NCBI RefSeq assembly: GCF_001642475.1
Contig: NW_019174045.1
Location: forward strand, 1 to 64,000
Origin: Fonsecaea monophora
Taxonomy: Eukaryota; Ascomycota; Eurotiomycetes; Chaetothyriales; Herpotrichiellaceae
DNA length: 64,000 nucleotides
Direction: 5' to 3'
Both the position numbers and the translations under genes were made by a program. This document shows, piece by piece, positions 32,058 through 44,810 of this stretch; position 1 is the stretch's first letter; every line of letters starts with the position of its first letter. The notes below the pieces were generated by a model. The model was not told the origin of the DNA. It made no database searches and was given only the letters and a program-made list of their open reading frames with translations.

Positions 32058-34848
32058 TCATTCCTCGAAAAAGAAGCCGTCCTCACCCGTCTTCTGTACA
32101 CCGCTCATTCGATGCTCAAGCGTTCTCGTCCGAGCGAGGAAATTGTCATCGACCCGATGGTCTTCGGCATCTCGTGCCCCACCAAATTGTTGTTCCATGG
32201 TGCTTTCATCCACAAAGGTGAACCCTTGGAAGGCATTCTGCATCGTGGGCGATAATGGCGTCGATGCTGGTGCGGCGCCAGCAGCCAAGGCGGCCGCCCG
32301 AGCATTCAGAGACGATGAGGTATTGAGAGCGTTGGTGAATTCGGGATCAAAGTTGGAAGTATCAGCGATCGACGTCAATTTGGGCTTGAACGGAGGCACG
32401 AGATTTTTCTTGCCAAGCGCATCCCAGTCAATGTCCGCAAAGAAGGGATGCTGCATCAGCTCCTCCGCATCTCCATGGGCACCAAGTCGGTGCTTAGGAT
32501 TGCGGTTCAGCAGTCCCTTGACAAAGTTTCGACCCTCGGTGCTCAAAGCGTCTCTCGGGAACCGCACCTTACCGAATGCAATGTTTTTGTACATTTGCTG
32601 GGTGTCTTCGGCATAGAATGGGCTCCATCCACAGCACATTTCAAACACCAGGACACCGAGAGACCAAAAGTCCACCATCTTAGTGTAGCCCTGCTCGTCA
32701 AGCAACACCTCCGGAGCGAGATACTCGGTTGTTCCGCAGAAGGTATTGGTAGTGTCGTCCTGTGCCAAGTTGGCCTTGGAGAGACCAAAGTCACACAGAG
32801 CAATATGGCCATTCGCGTCAAGAAGGATATTCTCGGGCTTGAGATCTCGGTAGACAATGTCGGATTGATGGAGATGCTTGAGAGCAAGGATAAGCTCGGC
32901 GATATAGAATTTGGCGCGGTCTTCTTTGAATCGACCTTCCTTTTGGAGATGCCAGAATAACTCGCCCCCCGACATGAAGTCGGTAACCAAATAAAGATCG
33001 GTCGGGGTCTGGAACGAGAATTTGAGACCCACGATAAAGGGAGACTCCGTGGTTGCCGTCCGCACCAGTATGTTTCGTTCTCCAATCGTGTGCTGAATCT
33101 CCTTCTTCTGAATAATGACCTTTTTTGACAGGACTTTCATAGCGTAAATACGGCCAGTGTCCTTCTTCCGGACTTGATAAACTTGCCCAAAGGTGCCCTT
33201 CCCGATCAGCTTGAGAATCTGAAAATCATTTGGGCCGACATGTTTCTTTTCGACCGGAGAGAAGTGCATCCTGATGTGAACCTCGCCTGTGATATCGTGA
33301 TCATCTGGGGTTCGAGGTTCCAGTTTGAAGAAACCTTCCAGTGTAGGATTTTGTTCTGTCAGCTTTAGGCACAATCTAATATGGCCCAGGAATGTTTCTG
33401 CGTGACGATCATAGACGGTCACATCCAATTCCGACTGGTCGCTCACGACGTCGCTGGAAAGCAGTTAGTTGAAAAGTAGATTGAGGTGTGTCCCGATTCA
33501 CTTACAAGATGGCCTCGTGGTCCCACTGGGGGTCAGTGACTCTGCCATCTCCGTTTGTGCTGCTCTGGCGACTTCTCATGGGAATAGCCATTGGCTTCCC
33601 CATGTCACTGTCGGTTCTCCGAACTGACTGTAACTGACCAACCGGGCCTTTCAGGTCGTCGACGTCAACATCCATCTTGTCATGTCTGGGTCCTTTGGAG
33701 ACATATTCATTCCATTCAAATTGACAGACTACATAGGGATCGAATGACGGCTTCAAGTCCCGACCCTCGGCAATCTTGATGGAAAGTTTGCCCCGTGGCG
33801 TACTGTTGGGTATTTCATCTTTGACTGGAGAACGTTTCTCGACTTGGGAATTTCCTTCACTGACGGTGGTACTCGTGCTCGAAAGTGGCGACCGAGTATC
33901 AGCCCGTCGATGATCTTCTTGGGACAGGGCTCGAGGGGTATGAGGAGGGGTGCTCTTTTCACGCGGCACATCGGCCACGTTGGAAGTTAGCTCATCTGAC
34001 CCTTTTGAAATTGCAGACGATGGTAGCTTAGCATGACTTGGAGAAGGAGACTTGGGGCTCTGTGGTCTCGAAGAATTCGTGGATGATGCAGGGTTTGAAA
34101 TATGTGCGGCTGCAACGGTGCTTTTAGTAACACCTGAGACGGGTAAGGATTGGTGGCGGCGATCCTTCACGCTTGATACAGACTTGGGGAGTACAAAATT
34201 CCTCAAGGCCTGCGTGATGGAGGATATGCCACCATCCAGTAGGGACCCGCCATTCTCTGCCACTTCGCCATCTCTATGCACCACGGAAGCGGCAGATGAG
34301 ATTGGCGTAGGTGGTAACTGAGAAGGGCCCTCGTCCGTGACGGGTGGTGCAGACTCATCATGTAGCTCTTCTGGTGGTGGTGTTGGAATGGAAGCTTGTT
34401 CTCGTTCCACAATCACCATAGAGCCCAGCGAAGCCGACGAACCTCGCCTGCTCTGACTTTCTGTTTTAGGTTGTTCGGATTCATGTTCAGGGTTCGCGGC
34501 AGCTTGAGATGCCCGTGACGGTGCATGCTGAGAAGGATCTCTACCCACCTGGCCAAAATAACCGTGTATTATACCCGGCAGCCGTTTGTCGTGGAGATCT
34601 GGACGCGGCGTCTCTACACCAGACGGTGTAGGTGAATTCGATCCAATCTGATCGTGAAAGTCTTCTCGGTTTTCATGTCTCGCACTACTATGCGGAAGGT
34701 TAGCTAGAAGGCTCAGAGGGTTTGCACGTTCAAACAGAGAATTCTTCGATGACGACGAGCTTGCAGGTGCAGCATAGCCGGAGCCCAACCCGACGGGGCG
34801 GAACATGGTATCTGCCTCTGGATCCTGCTCTTTGATCGGACACACCAT
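32058..34848 (-). CDS. SCH9: AGC serine/threonine kinase Sch9 (C2 domain plus kinase)
   Basis: Two exons on the minus strand: 34848-33506 and 33453-32058, with a 52-bp intron. Product 912 residues from the first in-frame ATG; the next ATG, 14 codons later, or an upstream exon is also possible. A long Ser/Pro-rich N-terminus leads into a C2-type domain starting at GKLSIKIAEGRDLKPSFDPY and crossing the intron. The kinase domain has GKGTFGQV, AMKVLSKK, YRDLKPEN, CDFGLS and the activation loop TFCGTTEYLAPE. The C-terminal AGC tail has the turn motif STPLSPT and the hydrophobic motif FQGFTF. This C2-plus-AGC layout defines fungal Sch9, a TORC1 target controlling ribosome production, growth, stress response and lifespan. 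Pkh-type kinases should phosphorylate the activation loop. Confidence 0.93.
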
Positions 34849-37488
34849 ATATCTCTTCCCCAATGACCCATGAGCCTGGAGACCTGACTCACAAGGTCAT
34901 AAGTCTTTAGAAGGCCAGGGTGACAAAGTGCCCAGTTGGTTTGGATCTCCTCAAAACCGAGGCTGGGGTAGAATCAACCCCGCCATCCACATGGCCAGCC
35001 ATACGCAGCTCTTTCCCGACACGAAACTTGATGGCTCAAAGGAAAAGATCGGGACATACTTTTGAGCCACGGCTTGTCTCAACAGATCTGCTGCAGCTGC
35101 TGCATTTGGGTTGACTCCAGTCTGCGCCATGTTGGCGGCCTCCTCTCTCGCTCTGGTTTTCCTCCTCTTTCAAAAATCCGAGCACAACTCTTATTTTACG
35201 AAGTTTGCGGGCTAAGTGTCGCCGCGCTCACCCGTGCAGGGAGGGGGTATTTTGGTTCCTGAGATTCCCGGACCGCAGGCTCGAAGAGGCAGTGACGGAA
35301 GAGATGCAGAATTTGGAGAAAATCGGGAGATCGGTCGACAAGGATTGTAGGGCTTTCTCGGAGCTCGTTCGCGATATCGTCTTAACTCAGAATAGTGGCC
35401 ATCCGGACCTTCACTGAAACATGAAACTCGAGTGAAAAATTTGGGCTCTGAGGTGGCGATTTGGTGGTGAGGGTCAAAGATAACGACGGCAAGCTCGTCA
35501 AGACGGGGGAGCACTGGTGGGTGATATAATCGAGTTGCAGAGCGAGAGGTCAAAAAAGTGTGACTTGGAGAAAAAGTAGGCGGGCCCAGGTCCTCCTCTG
35601 GGAGGCGAAGCCTCTAAGGTTTTTGGGGGGGGATTGACGTGGGAAGGGCAACCACAAAATGGGGTGAGGGCGGGATAGCGGAAAGTGGTATGATGGCAAA
35701 ACTATGTGCAGAACGAGGTCGTTTGGGTAGCCCGGCGAAAGAAGCTCAATAAAGTAGAGAAGAAGAAGGGATTTTAAGAACTGGGAACTGATGGCAACAT
35801 CCAAAGTCAAATAATAGAGGCTGCCAGAGGCTCTAAAGGTCCATGCTAGGTACAAGAGTCATGTTGTGGTCGAGTGGCTACACCTCCTGGTGCCGCCTAT
35901 GGGGGCTTGGGGGGTCAAGATCCAGGACAAGTTCCGGGGTCCCTGACGCTGAGCGACGGGCAACCTAAGCGTCAAGTTACAGCAGACGATCCGTCATCCT
36001 CATTATTATTCGATTATCGGTGAGTCCTTTTCCAGCTGTGGGAATTTTGCACTGGGCGGGCACCACCAGAAACCTACCAATTCATAGTACACCATGTGCC
36101 ACTCAGGACCAGGCTGTGCTCAACAAAACTAGCAAGGGCTTACGACACAAACATACAAGTACCAGGACACAGCGACTTAGATAACGCGCCTTTGCCTAGC
36201 ACCCATGACTGAATGGCGGTGGACGGATGGATCGAGAAAATACTAATGAAGAGAGGGAAGCGGCGACGACGTCATCCATGCACATGGGGAGATGCGAAGA
36301 AGGGATTGACTTCCGCATGGCCTTGGAAAGTTTAACCCTCATTCCTCTTCGGGGCCTCCTCATGTTATTATCTGCCTTGGGCCGAGCACAAGTGGCAGTG
36401 GAGGAAAGTCCCTCTACTTCGTTCTTGGAAGGAGAATTCGTTGCTCAAGGCTCGAGGTTGGTGCAACTCATAGGTAAGAATAGTAGCCTGAGATCGAGAT
36501 TGATTTGCATGTGGAATCTGCGTCTCTTGGTCAGCTGCAAGTGTCCCAAAAATCCCTGTTCAACCAAGCACCTCAGCACTCAGCACATGCAAAATCTCGG
36601 AGGCCCCGCCATGTCATATGGCCTCTGAAGGTGCCAGTGGTGCCAGTGACTCTCGCTCGGCTATCTCGTCTACGCAGGCTACATGATATCGCACATCTCC
36701 ATAACTTCACGGGATGTCTACTTTGTAGGTATTCGACCCACTCATGACAGAGGAAAAAATCTTGTTCGTAGAATATCTGCGCAAGGCGTGTCTGACCTGG
36801 ATGAAGAAGACATCCTCATGTTCGAACACATGAGTTCTTTCCATCTCTTCGCGAAGGTCGAACAGGTCAAAAATCCTTTTTTCTAGGGTAGCGTGCCGGA
36901 CGAGAGCGATACCCGTCCAATAATGAGTGCGAACGATGTTCTCCGATGAGTCGGCGATTCTATGCACGGCTTGGCCGGGGCCGGCTGTGCAGATGACCAG
37001 CTGTTGAGGAATAGTAAATCGAAGACACTGGCAAGATGTTGTGTAACTACCTAGCTTGGTAGGGTGCTTTGCACTTTGGTGATAAGGCTGAATGCAAGCA
37101 AAAGGCCTGAATGATGACTAGGTTTTGGGGTTGGGATGCCTTGTACTCCTGCGACTGACATTTTCATCTCGTATTGATTTGAGAGCGACCTAGTAGGTAG
37201 GAATAGAGGGGCTTTGAGACAAACTCTTCATCTTTATCACGAGAATTCATTGCTTTGGAATGCTTAGCATATTTGGTTGGCATGTCTGGTCGAATATTGG
37301 CGCAAAGTGCACGAGCAGTCGACCGTAGATTCCCCAAGTGACTTTATAGCCCGCCGTACCACGCCAAGATTATTGGTTCATTCGCGTGGCGCGCGCTTTC
37401 GCCGCTTGTTTGCAAGGTGTGAAGTCGCAAGACGGAGATTCTTCAAGATAAAAGACTACTACATTTCAATTGGGGGCTTGTCGACACA
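34849..37488. other. Long divergent intergenic region, SCH9 / RSC7
   Basis: About 2.6 kb between divergent start codons. On the SCH9 sense strand, 35550-35860 is pyrimidine-rich, as in long fungal 5' leaders. Open frames such as 36227-36628 carry no domain. It probably holds two promoters and a long SCH9 leader. Confidence 0.5.
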
Positions 37489-39143
37489 ATGGCTCGGCGC
37501 CCACGTCTGGCGGCTCAAGCGGCTCAAGCCTCGATGCGTAAGCCTTTTTGATACATCTTTCAAACTGAATCACATCTGCTAACTTTGAGCGAAGGTACTC
37601 CTATCCCTAACATATCCGACAACGAGGACGAAGAGATGCCAGATGCTACACCGGTGGAGGCGCCTACACCACAAGACGATGACGAAGACGCAGAGAATGA
37701 AGATGAAGAAGATGGGATGAACGATGCAGAGGAAGCTCCAACTCCATCACGAGAGTCAGAGCAGCCGTCTCGGTCCGCGACTCCTCGCCGCGGTCGACCC
37801 CCCTTACCCCGTGGGCGTCGAGGAGGCAGACTCGGCAGGCCCCCAAAGCATCGTGTTGCGACAGCGTCAGACGATGGAGATAACGATGCGGCTTCTGAAA
37901 CAGCCACCCCAAAACGTAGAGGAGGTTTCCGGGGTCACAGGGGTGGGCGATGGGCTAAATACCGGGCGGGAGGGTCCCGGCCACAGCAAGCTCCTCTTGA
38001 CGATGACGGAAATCCGATGGAAATTGTCAATGACGAAGTTCTACTACCTGAGGACTCGGAAGGCGAGCAGAAGGTAGATAAGAATGGGCGTTTGCTGGGC
38101 GGTAGGGAATATCGGGTGCGAACGTTTACAATTCTCGGCAGAGACGACAGACTCTACATGCTATCAACAGAGCCGGCGCGTTGTATTGGTTTTCGCGACT
38201 CCTATCTGTTCTTCCAGAAACACAGGCACCTCTACAAGATCATCATTGACGACGATGAAAAGCGGGATCTCATTGAAAGAGATTTGATCCCTCACTCTTA
38301 CAAAGGCCGTGCCATCGGAGTGGTAACGGCTCGGTCTGTGTTTCGAGAGTTTGGAGCCAGGATCATCATCGGAGGCAGAAAGATTATAGACGACTACGAG
38401 ACTAAGAAAGCACGGGAACGTGGTGATGTCGAGGGTGAGATAGCTGTCCCGGAAGATCGCCTGCCGCCCCCTGGAGAGCCTTACAATCGGAATCAATATG
38501 TGGCGTGGCATGGTGCCAGCGCAGTCTACCACACGAACGCGCCCAGTGTGCCTCTTCCTCTCGCGAAAGCGCAAGAGGCCAAGAGGCGAAAGATTATGGT
38601 AACGAGCGATAACTGGATGTTGGAACATGCAAGGGAAGCCAGGTAAGAAGCTGACTATCAGATGGGCGGACACCTGAACTGACTCATGTGCATAGCCGAT
38701 TCAACGCGCAATTGACGGCGAACCGACTGGAAAATATTCACGGTCTCTACGACATACACACCAATGTCATGCAGTACCCAGCCCATATGCAACCCACGCA
38801 TGCACGATGGGAAATGGTCGATGATCGAGAGGCTACCCAAGATCAGGAGAAAGCAGGGCGTTTACCTCACCTCGACCCTGTATATGGACGAAATTTCCGG
38901 ATTCATGATCTATGTCTCGAATCGGCGCCGGAGTCCTGGTATGGGACGCCTGGTACCACTGAGGAAGGGGGTACCCTCTCGTCAATCCCAATGGACATCC
39001 TCGAAGAGCTTCCCGATGACTGTTTGCGCGCGTTTGAAGAAGCCAAATCACGCGAGCACGAATGGCGGGAAAAGTGGCATACGGAACGGGAAGATGGGCT
39101 TAGAGCACACCTTCTGCCTTCGTTTGAATGGTTTCCGAAGTGA
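37489..39143 (+). CDS. RSC7: RSC/SWI-SNF remodeller subunit Rsc7/Swp82 (Npl6 family)
   Basis: Three exons: 37489-37537, 37595-38642 and 38696-39143, with introns of 57 and 53 bp. Product 514 residues. The first exon encodes only MARRPRLAAQAAQASM plus one base. Without it no ATG precedes the conserved part, so it is needed for a start. An acidic N-terminus is followed by basic AT-hook-like patches (RRGRPPLPRGRR, GRLGRPPKHR). The Rsc7/Swp82 domain then runs through GREYRVRTFTILGRDDRLYML, of which RVRTFTILGR and YMLSTEPARC are diagnostic, to NRNQYVAWHGASAVYH and the FNAQLTANR block in exon 3. The protein is a structural subunit of ATP-dependent chromatin remodelling complexes in the nucleus. Confidence 0.9.
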
Positions 39144-42100
39144 GTCGACCTTGTGGGTAAAGCATACTCTTCGAAGGATTCAACCTCTGCGGATGTCGGA
39201 CCATTCACACCCAGCACTGATCAAAAATATCTACACACGACCCTTCGAGCCGACGCCGCTACTTTCTGGACAGGGTGCCATTTACCAGACATCAACGTTC
39301 TCCTCATTATTGTGCTCGTCCACCCGACGGCGGAGAAGTGATCCCAAAGATCACTGACTTGGATTGGGTCTTTGGATCCAACCGTCGTGAAATGCCAACC
39401 ATGTGTTCCTACCGTTGTCAGGAACAAGGGTGGGGCCCCAGGGTCCGTGGGCTCTGCAATTCCCGGCCTTTTGTGTGTGGGAAGACACTTTATTGGAAGT
39501 CCCGAACTCAAACTCGGTGGAAGTCGGGGGTTGATGAGGGGGCATGTTTAAGATGAGCTCCAGAAATTCTCTACCTTGAAGGCAGAGTGCACAAGCAGAC
39601 CGATTTCCGGCGGTATTTCTGGGAGAGAAAATCGTCGAGGTTGTGATTGGACAAATCAACTCCATTCCCGACCACCCCTGGGCAGCTTCTGATCCGTTGG
39701 ACCAATTACCCCTTTCGAATATTCACCCCAGTCCCCTTGAAGAATCGACTTGGCAGTCTGCATATGACCGCCGAGAATTCTGTGCCGCGGTAAGCCGACC
39801 ATTTCTGAAGGGCACGGGAGCAGGAAGCTGCAGAAGAAAGCTACGGTGTGGGTGTGCATCACGGGCTAAAGCTCCCTTTGCAATTGCCTTTGCACATACT
39901 TCATTGATGGAGATGATTCAGAGCTAGACACAGCCGATGGGCCGGATTGTGTGCTGTGGAGGGTATACCGTGGATGGGGTGCGGCATCTTATGCAAATGC
40001 ACTTTGGGAGGCACTTGCACACCGGCCACGTGAGGGGCGGGCGCACGATGATGTCGTTGTGCTTGGGAACCAACCCGTGTTCGAAATAATGGCAACGTCG
40101 AAGCATGCACAGCTCTACGAATACGTAGTTGCTGTAGCGGCCTTGTTTCCCTTAGCGGATCGGGGCTTTGTCGGTCAGCAATTATTTGTCCTACGCACAT
40201 CGATGCTTAGTGACGCTGAATTGGGTTTCTCTACCGAGTAGACACACCACATGAGGCAGGGGAATGCGTAGGGGTGTGAGGAGAATAGGCATCAACATTG
40301 GGGCCCAAATGATAACAGGGTAACGCCGTCGCCGTTACGTGTGTAGAGAGAGCCACAGCGGCAAACCATCAGTCCTTGTTGGGGCAAACTCATTCCATGT
40401 TCATGCTGTCACTTCTGTCATGGTGACGCGGGGTGGCCTTTCTTCTTTGCGAGTGACTACTCTTGGCCCTGGCTAAGGAATTTGAACAACCACCAACTCG
40501 TAACGAGTGGCGGATGTTAGAGCCAGTTGATCGTGCTCAAATCATGTCGTCAGTTGGAAGTGGCAAGCGGCACAATGGTGGGAAAGTTTTAAAGGAGCCG
40601 AAGAGTGGATGAAATATTTTGCACCGATATACTCGTATGGAATGCTACTCTTTTTTTTTTTTGCAAGGCAACACCAGAGCCGGTTTTGACAGTGATATCA
40701 GTCATTGCCAGCAATTCGAGGCCCGGCCGAGTCATGACCTATGGTGGCTTGTCGATCAAAGCAAGCCATGCACCGACGAGTGATTATTCCAACTTGGGAG
40801 TCTGTACCTAAGGACTGGATCGCACGGCTGAAGGCTGAGGATGAGGGGTGTGAACAGGGGCTATTGATGGGTGCCAGTGTCGTCAGTGCTTACCCTTGCG
40901 GCGGTCTCGAGCGTTGCAGTAGGGGATCAAAGGGATCTTCCTAGGGGGGGCGCAGACACTCAGAGCAATTGCAGAATTACGAGTTAAAAAAAAACATAAA
41001 AGAAGGCCAAGGCGGTGTTCGGACGGACCGGAGAAACGCAGTTAGAGTGAGCACCAGTCAAGGCTGTCAAGCCATTGGCTGGCACTTGGTCGTAGTTTCT
41101 TCAGTTAATGATCGAGGCCTGACCCCAACTTTTGGGCCACTTAAGCCACTTGGGTCTGTTGGAAGCGACTAGTCCTGTTTGTCTCCTAGCGAGTCTCTCA
41201 ATTATTAATGGCTCTCTCACTGTGGTGCTGTGGTGACTGCTGGTGTTGCTAAAACCAAACAAAGCCCCATGGAAATTTGATGCCTAGATATGTAGATGCC
41301 CACTTTGACTTTGGTTCTTGGCTCAAAGTGAGTGGCAGAAGGGACTCTTTTCAGCTAGTGATCAGGGGCTGTCTCAACCACCACACCTGCTCGTACTTCA
41401 TAGGTATCAAGCATCGTAAAGACATATACGAAGGAGCCTGTGTGTGGGTGTGTACCCCTGTGTGATATTGTCATAGCTGTTATGCTCAATGCCTCCTCAA
41501 ACCCAAGCAACAGCACAATCAAGTCAGCCCACCACCTAGAATGCTTTGGCCAGGTCTTCTGACTGGGCCAAAATCCCCTCGTGCAGGTCCCTTGCCCTTG
41601 CCCGCGTGGCCAGCCAACGGGCCTATGGGCGGCTGTGGGTGCCTGTGGGTTGCTTTAGGGTGCCTAGGGTGCCTAGAGGGTGGCTCTCTACAGCCCTCCT
41701 GACGAATTATCCGGCGCTCCCTTCCTACTTTTTCCCTGCCCTTCCGACTCCTCTTCGCTGCAGCCGCCTTTACCTAACCCAGCCCAGATTCAACGAGCCT
41801 AAGCTCGCTTTGAGCCCTGGCGTCGCCCATCGTCCTGCGCCCATCCTCGGTTTCGCCTTTGGCTCACCCGCGCCCTCTTACCTCCGCCTTTCCCTTTCCC
41901 TTCCCTCCCCCCTTCCCTCTGGCCCTCCTCCACTCACACATCTTCACTCGTACGTTGCTGCCCTTTCTCAGAGTTTCTTCACCACTCCTTTTTCCCTTTC
42001 CCTGGCCCTCCCCTCTCTCCGGCTGCTGTAGCTCAAATTTTCGACCTCATTCATCTCCATCTCCCTTCAGTCTTTTTTCTTTCCATCTTCAACCCTCTCT

Positions 42101-43386
42101 TCTTCCCTCCCTGAAATCTTTCTCTCAAAAACCTCTCATCCCGAAAAAAAGCGACCGGTCACCAAAGCCCCAAAAGACCCACGGTCTGAGTCGTTGTTTG
42201 TTGGTGCAGCCACCAGTGCTATTCTCGGCGGTCCGACAGGATTTTCCCACGCCCACCCAGCCCTTCGAATTGTTAATTTCGGACTGGGGCCCACGTCCTG
42301 CCTCAAGTGCACCTCGTGGGTGACGACTCCTTGCGGTCAGCTTGATTGCCACAATTTCCCACGGCACCACTGTCGCCAGGCTACCGATATTTGGTCTTGC
42401 TTCGCCATACCAACTACGTCTCGCAAGCCTTGCGTCGTCCCAGGCACCGTTCAAACCATTTCGTTTGCGACTTGGTGGCCAGATTGGAGGTTTTTGTTTT
42501 CCTGACCAACGAACATCCAGTCACGAGTTCCGTCAGAGCCATTTTTTCCCTGGCCCTTGCCTGCGCTCCAGTCTTTGTCGTTACCTAGTGGCTGTGTGTT
42601 GCCAAATTCGGGGCGTACCCGTCTGCCCACGCTCAAATTCTCCGTCACAAAACCTCTGTGTCTGTACTTCCTCTCAAACAAACGTCCAACATCGAAAACT
42701 GCCACTTCATCGCGAGAGCAGTGCATCGTGGATTGATTTGGAGTGATCCGGCCACACATCGAGGTGTCACTAGGTATGCTCATACCCCGTCTCTGATGTC
42801 TCTTGTCTGTGACAAACAAATGCCTGACCCCAACATCGGGCATTATTGATCTTCTTGGACGCTCATGTTCTGACTGCCTTCGCGCCTGCAGGTTGTCCTT
42901 CGAACGAGCCTCCCATTACAGCACCACCTTCCACTTGGCCACCGCCAGATTCAGCCATCTCGACGAGCTTTTCACTAAGTCTTGTCACCCATCTCGAGCT
43001 TTGGCTCAACTTAGATTAATCTGCAAGGTTCCTGTCTGCCAACCACTGTCCACGACAGTCTACCCATTAGTCAACGCAGATTGCTACGACTACGTCGGAT
43101 CGACCAGACACCTGTTATCATTGTTTCTGTCATTCAGTTTGCCACCCCTCTTGGAACCGCTGCGCTTGCTAAGACAAGAACACCGACTCCATCCATGACC
43201 TGCTTTTGAGTGGGATCAAAACAGCAGCACCTAAGCTCCGGCTTCAACGCCTAGGGCGTGGCCGCGCAGTCAGCGGAAGCAGACAGGTGAGTTATCTATC
43301 CTAGCTCAAAGAGATATATCGTACTTGATACTGATAATCTCAAAGCCCACGGCTTGTCTGCTCTGCTCAACCCTCCTCGATCGAGC
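39144..43386. other. 4.2-kb intergenic region with long pyrimidine-rich cyclin leader
   Basis: No gene was recognised. The part at 39144-41500 has scattered short frames without domains, a CACGTG box near 40029 and an A tract near 40986. From about 41700 to 42160 the plus strand is very C/T-rich (runs of CCTTCC, CTCC and TTTCC) and looks like a transcribed fungal leader or core promoter of the cyclin gene. From 42160 to 43386 the DNA is less biased and contains several ATGs. A GTGAGT at 43290 followed by CTAG could bound a leader intron. Confidence 0.5.
41700..42160 (+). promoter_or_regulatory. Pyrimidine-rich tract, probable promoter/leader of cyclin gene
   Basis: Extended CT-rich sequence on the sense strand, 1.2 to 1.7 kb before the cyclin ATG. 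In filamentous ascomycetes such tracts commonly mark transcription starts. Many short upstream frames would follow in the leader. Confidence 0.45.
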
Positions 43387-44810
43387 ATGCCTTCCTATCA
43401 CAGCTGGGGCGCAGCCCCCCAACACGCGCGACTTCCCCCGACGCCGCCGGAGTACCAACCCACTTATCTCACGCCCTTGAGTGCGGTGTCTGATCAAGGC
43501 TTCTATCACTCGCAAGGTTATCACTCTCGTCGATCGCTCTCGTCGCGAGACTACAACGACAGATACCAGCCTCCCCCGGCCTACACAGCTCAGCCATCTT
43601 TGGCAGGACAGGTGTCGCGAATCGGGCATGCTCACCCGTCACAAGAATATCCATATCCACAACCCTATCATATGCACGGCTCGTCCTACTGGGCAAACCA
43701 CGTCGGGGCGCCTATTCTCCCTCCTATCCGTGTCACCGAGGCTTTGGATCAATTTCCAACACATTATGGAGCACAGCACACTGAGTCCAAGCCTAAGGAG
43801 GACAAGCCAACAGGAGGGGTAGCGCAACACTTGGACTACGATATGGACTTGATGTCCAGCTTCGTGGCCGAGATGTCCCAAAAACTGTGAGTACCGCAGA
43901 TTCAGATCCAACAGACCACGCTCTAACTTCTTGCCTCAGTGTAACACCAGAGTCCGCACCAACATCTCAGTTCCGCAAATATGTGTCCCAAATTCTGTCA
44001 TCTACTCGCCTCCCAAGCTCTACAATCATGCTGGGGCTGTACTACCTGGCTTCACGAATGAAGCAGGTGAATGAACGCGGGCAGTCAACTTCGTCCTCTG
44101 GCACTGTCTATCGCATGCTCACCACTTGCCTTCTTCTCGGCAGTAAATTTCTTGACGACAACACATTCCAGAATCGTTCCTGGGCCGAAGTCAGCAGCAT
44201 TCCAGTGCACGAGCTGAACATGATGGAGCTGCAGTGGTTGACAGACTTCAACTGGGAGATCCACGGGATGATGTACGACGAGGATGATGGCTTCTTCATG
44301 TGGGTTGAGCACTGGCATGCCTACGAAGAAAAGGCTCAGCTTGCCAAAGTCAAGGAGCTTCAAAAGCTCGCTCCGATTGAGACAAACCTTCATCGCCATC
44401 ATCCCATCCAGAATCAACCCTTGATGTCCCCGGAAGGGCCCATTCCACCTCAGTATCAGCAAGGCTCGCAATACGATACCCGTTGGGTTCGTGCTTATAT
44501 TTCGGAATATTCACCACCATCTGCTCCACACAGTGGCCCGCCCACTCCTGATTATTACAATGCTTCCTGGACGTTCACACCGGGTGGTCCTCCAGCATAT
44601 GGCCGCCAGCAGTACCATTCTGATGGTGCGTCGGCATACTCGACTCAACGGAATCAGCTGCCTACGTACTCTCAGACGTTTGGCTATGGGTCCGGTTTGG
44701 CTCCGAATTGGGTCTCCCACGGTCCCAACTGCGGCTGCAGTCTCCATGCCAAGCACTCGGATTATTACTTCAATCACCCGGGATACGCCATGCAAACTGT
44801 AGTGGGTTAA
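43387..44810 (+). CDS. PCL-type cyclin
   Basis: Two exons, 43387-43886 and 43940-44810, with a 53-bp intron. Product 456 residues. The N-terminus is rich in Pro/Tyr/Gln/His. A cyclin box follows from about residue 160 to 270: VAEMSQKLV...QFRKYVSQIL, then STRLPSSTIMLGLYYLASRM, LLLGSKFLDDNTFQNRSWAEV and the PHO80/PCL-like end ELNMMELQWLTDFNWEI. The Pro/Tyr-rich C-terminal tail is probably disordered. Pcl cyclins partner Pho85-type kinases in cell-cycle start, polarity and nutrient signalling. Which PCL subgroup this belongs to cannot be told by eye. The upstream region is unusually long and pyrimidine-rich, suggesting translational control. Confidence 0.85.

Noticed and set aside
35867..35930. 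tRNA-like A-box (TGGTCGAGTGG) with a weak B-box-like GGTCAAGATCC downstream
   Set aside because: The B-box lacks the TTC core and no acceptor, anticodon or T stem closes. Probably coincidence.
36227..36628. 133-residue open frame between SCH9 and RSC7
   Set aside because: Composition is random-looking with no recognisable motif. Treated as chance.
39951..40241. 96-residue open frame on the plus strand
   Set aside because: No domain, an equally long frame on the opposite strand, and no splice partners. Not supported as a gene.
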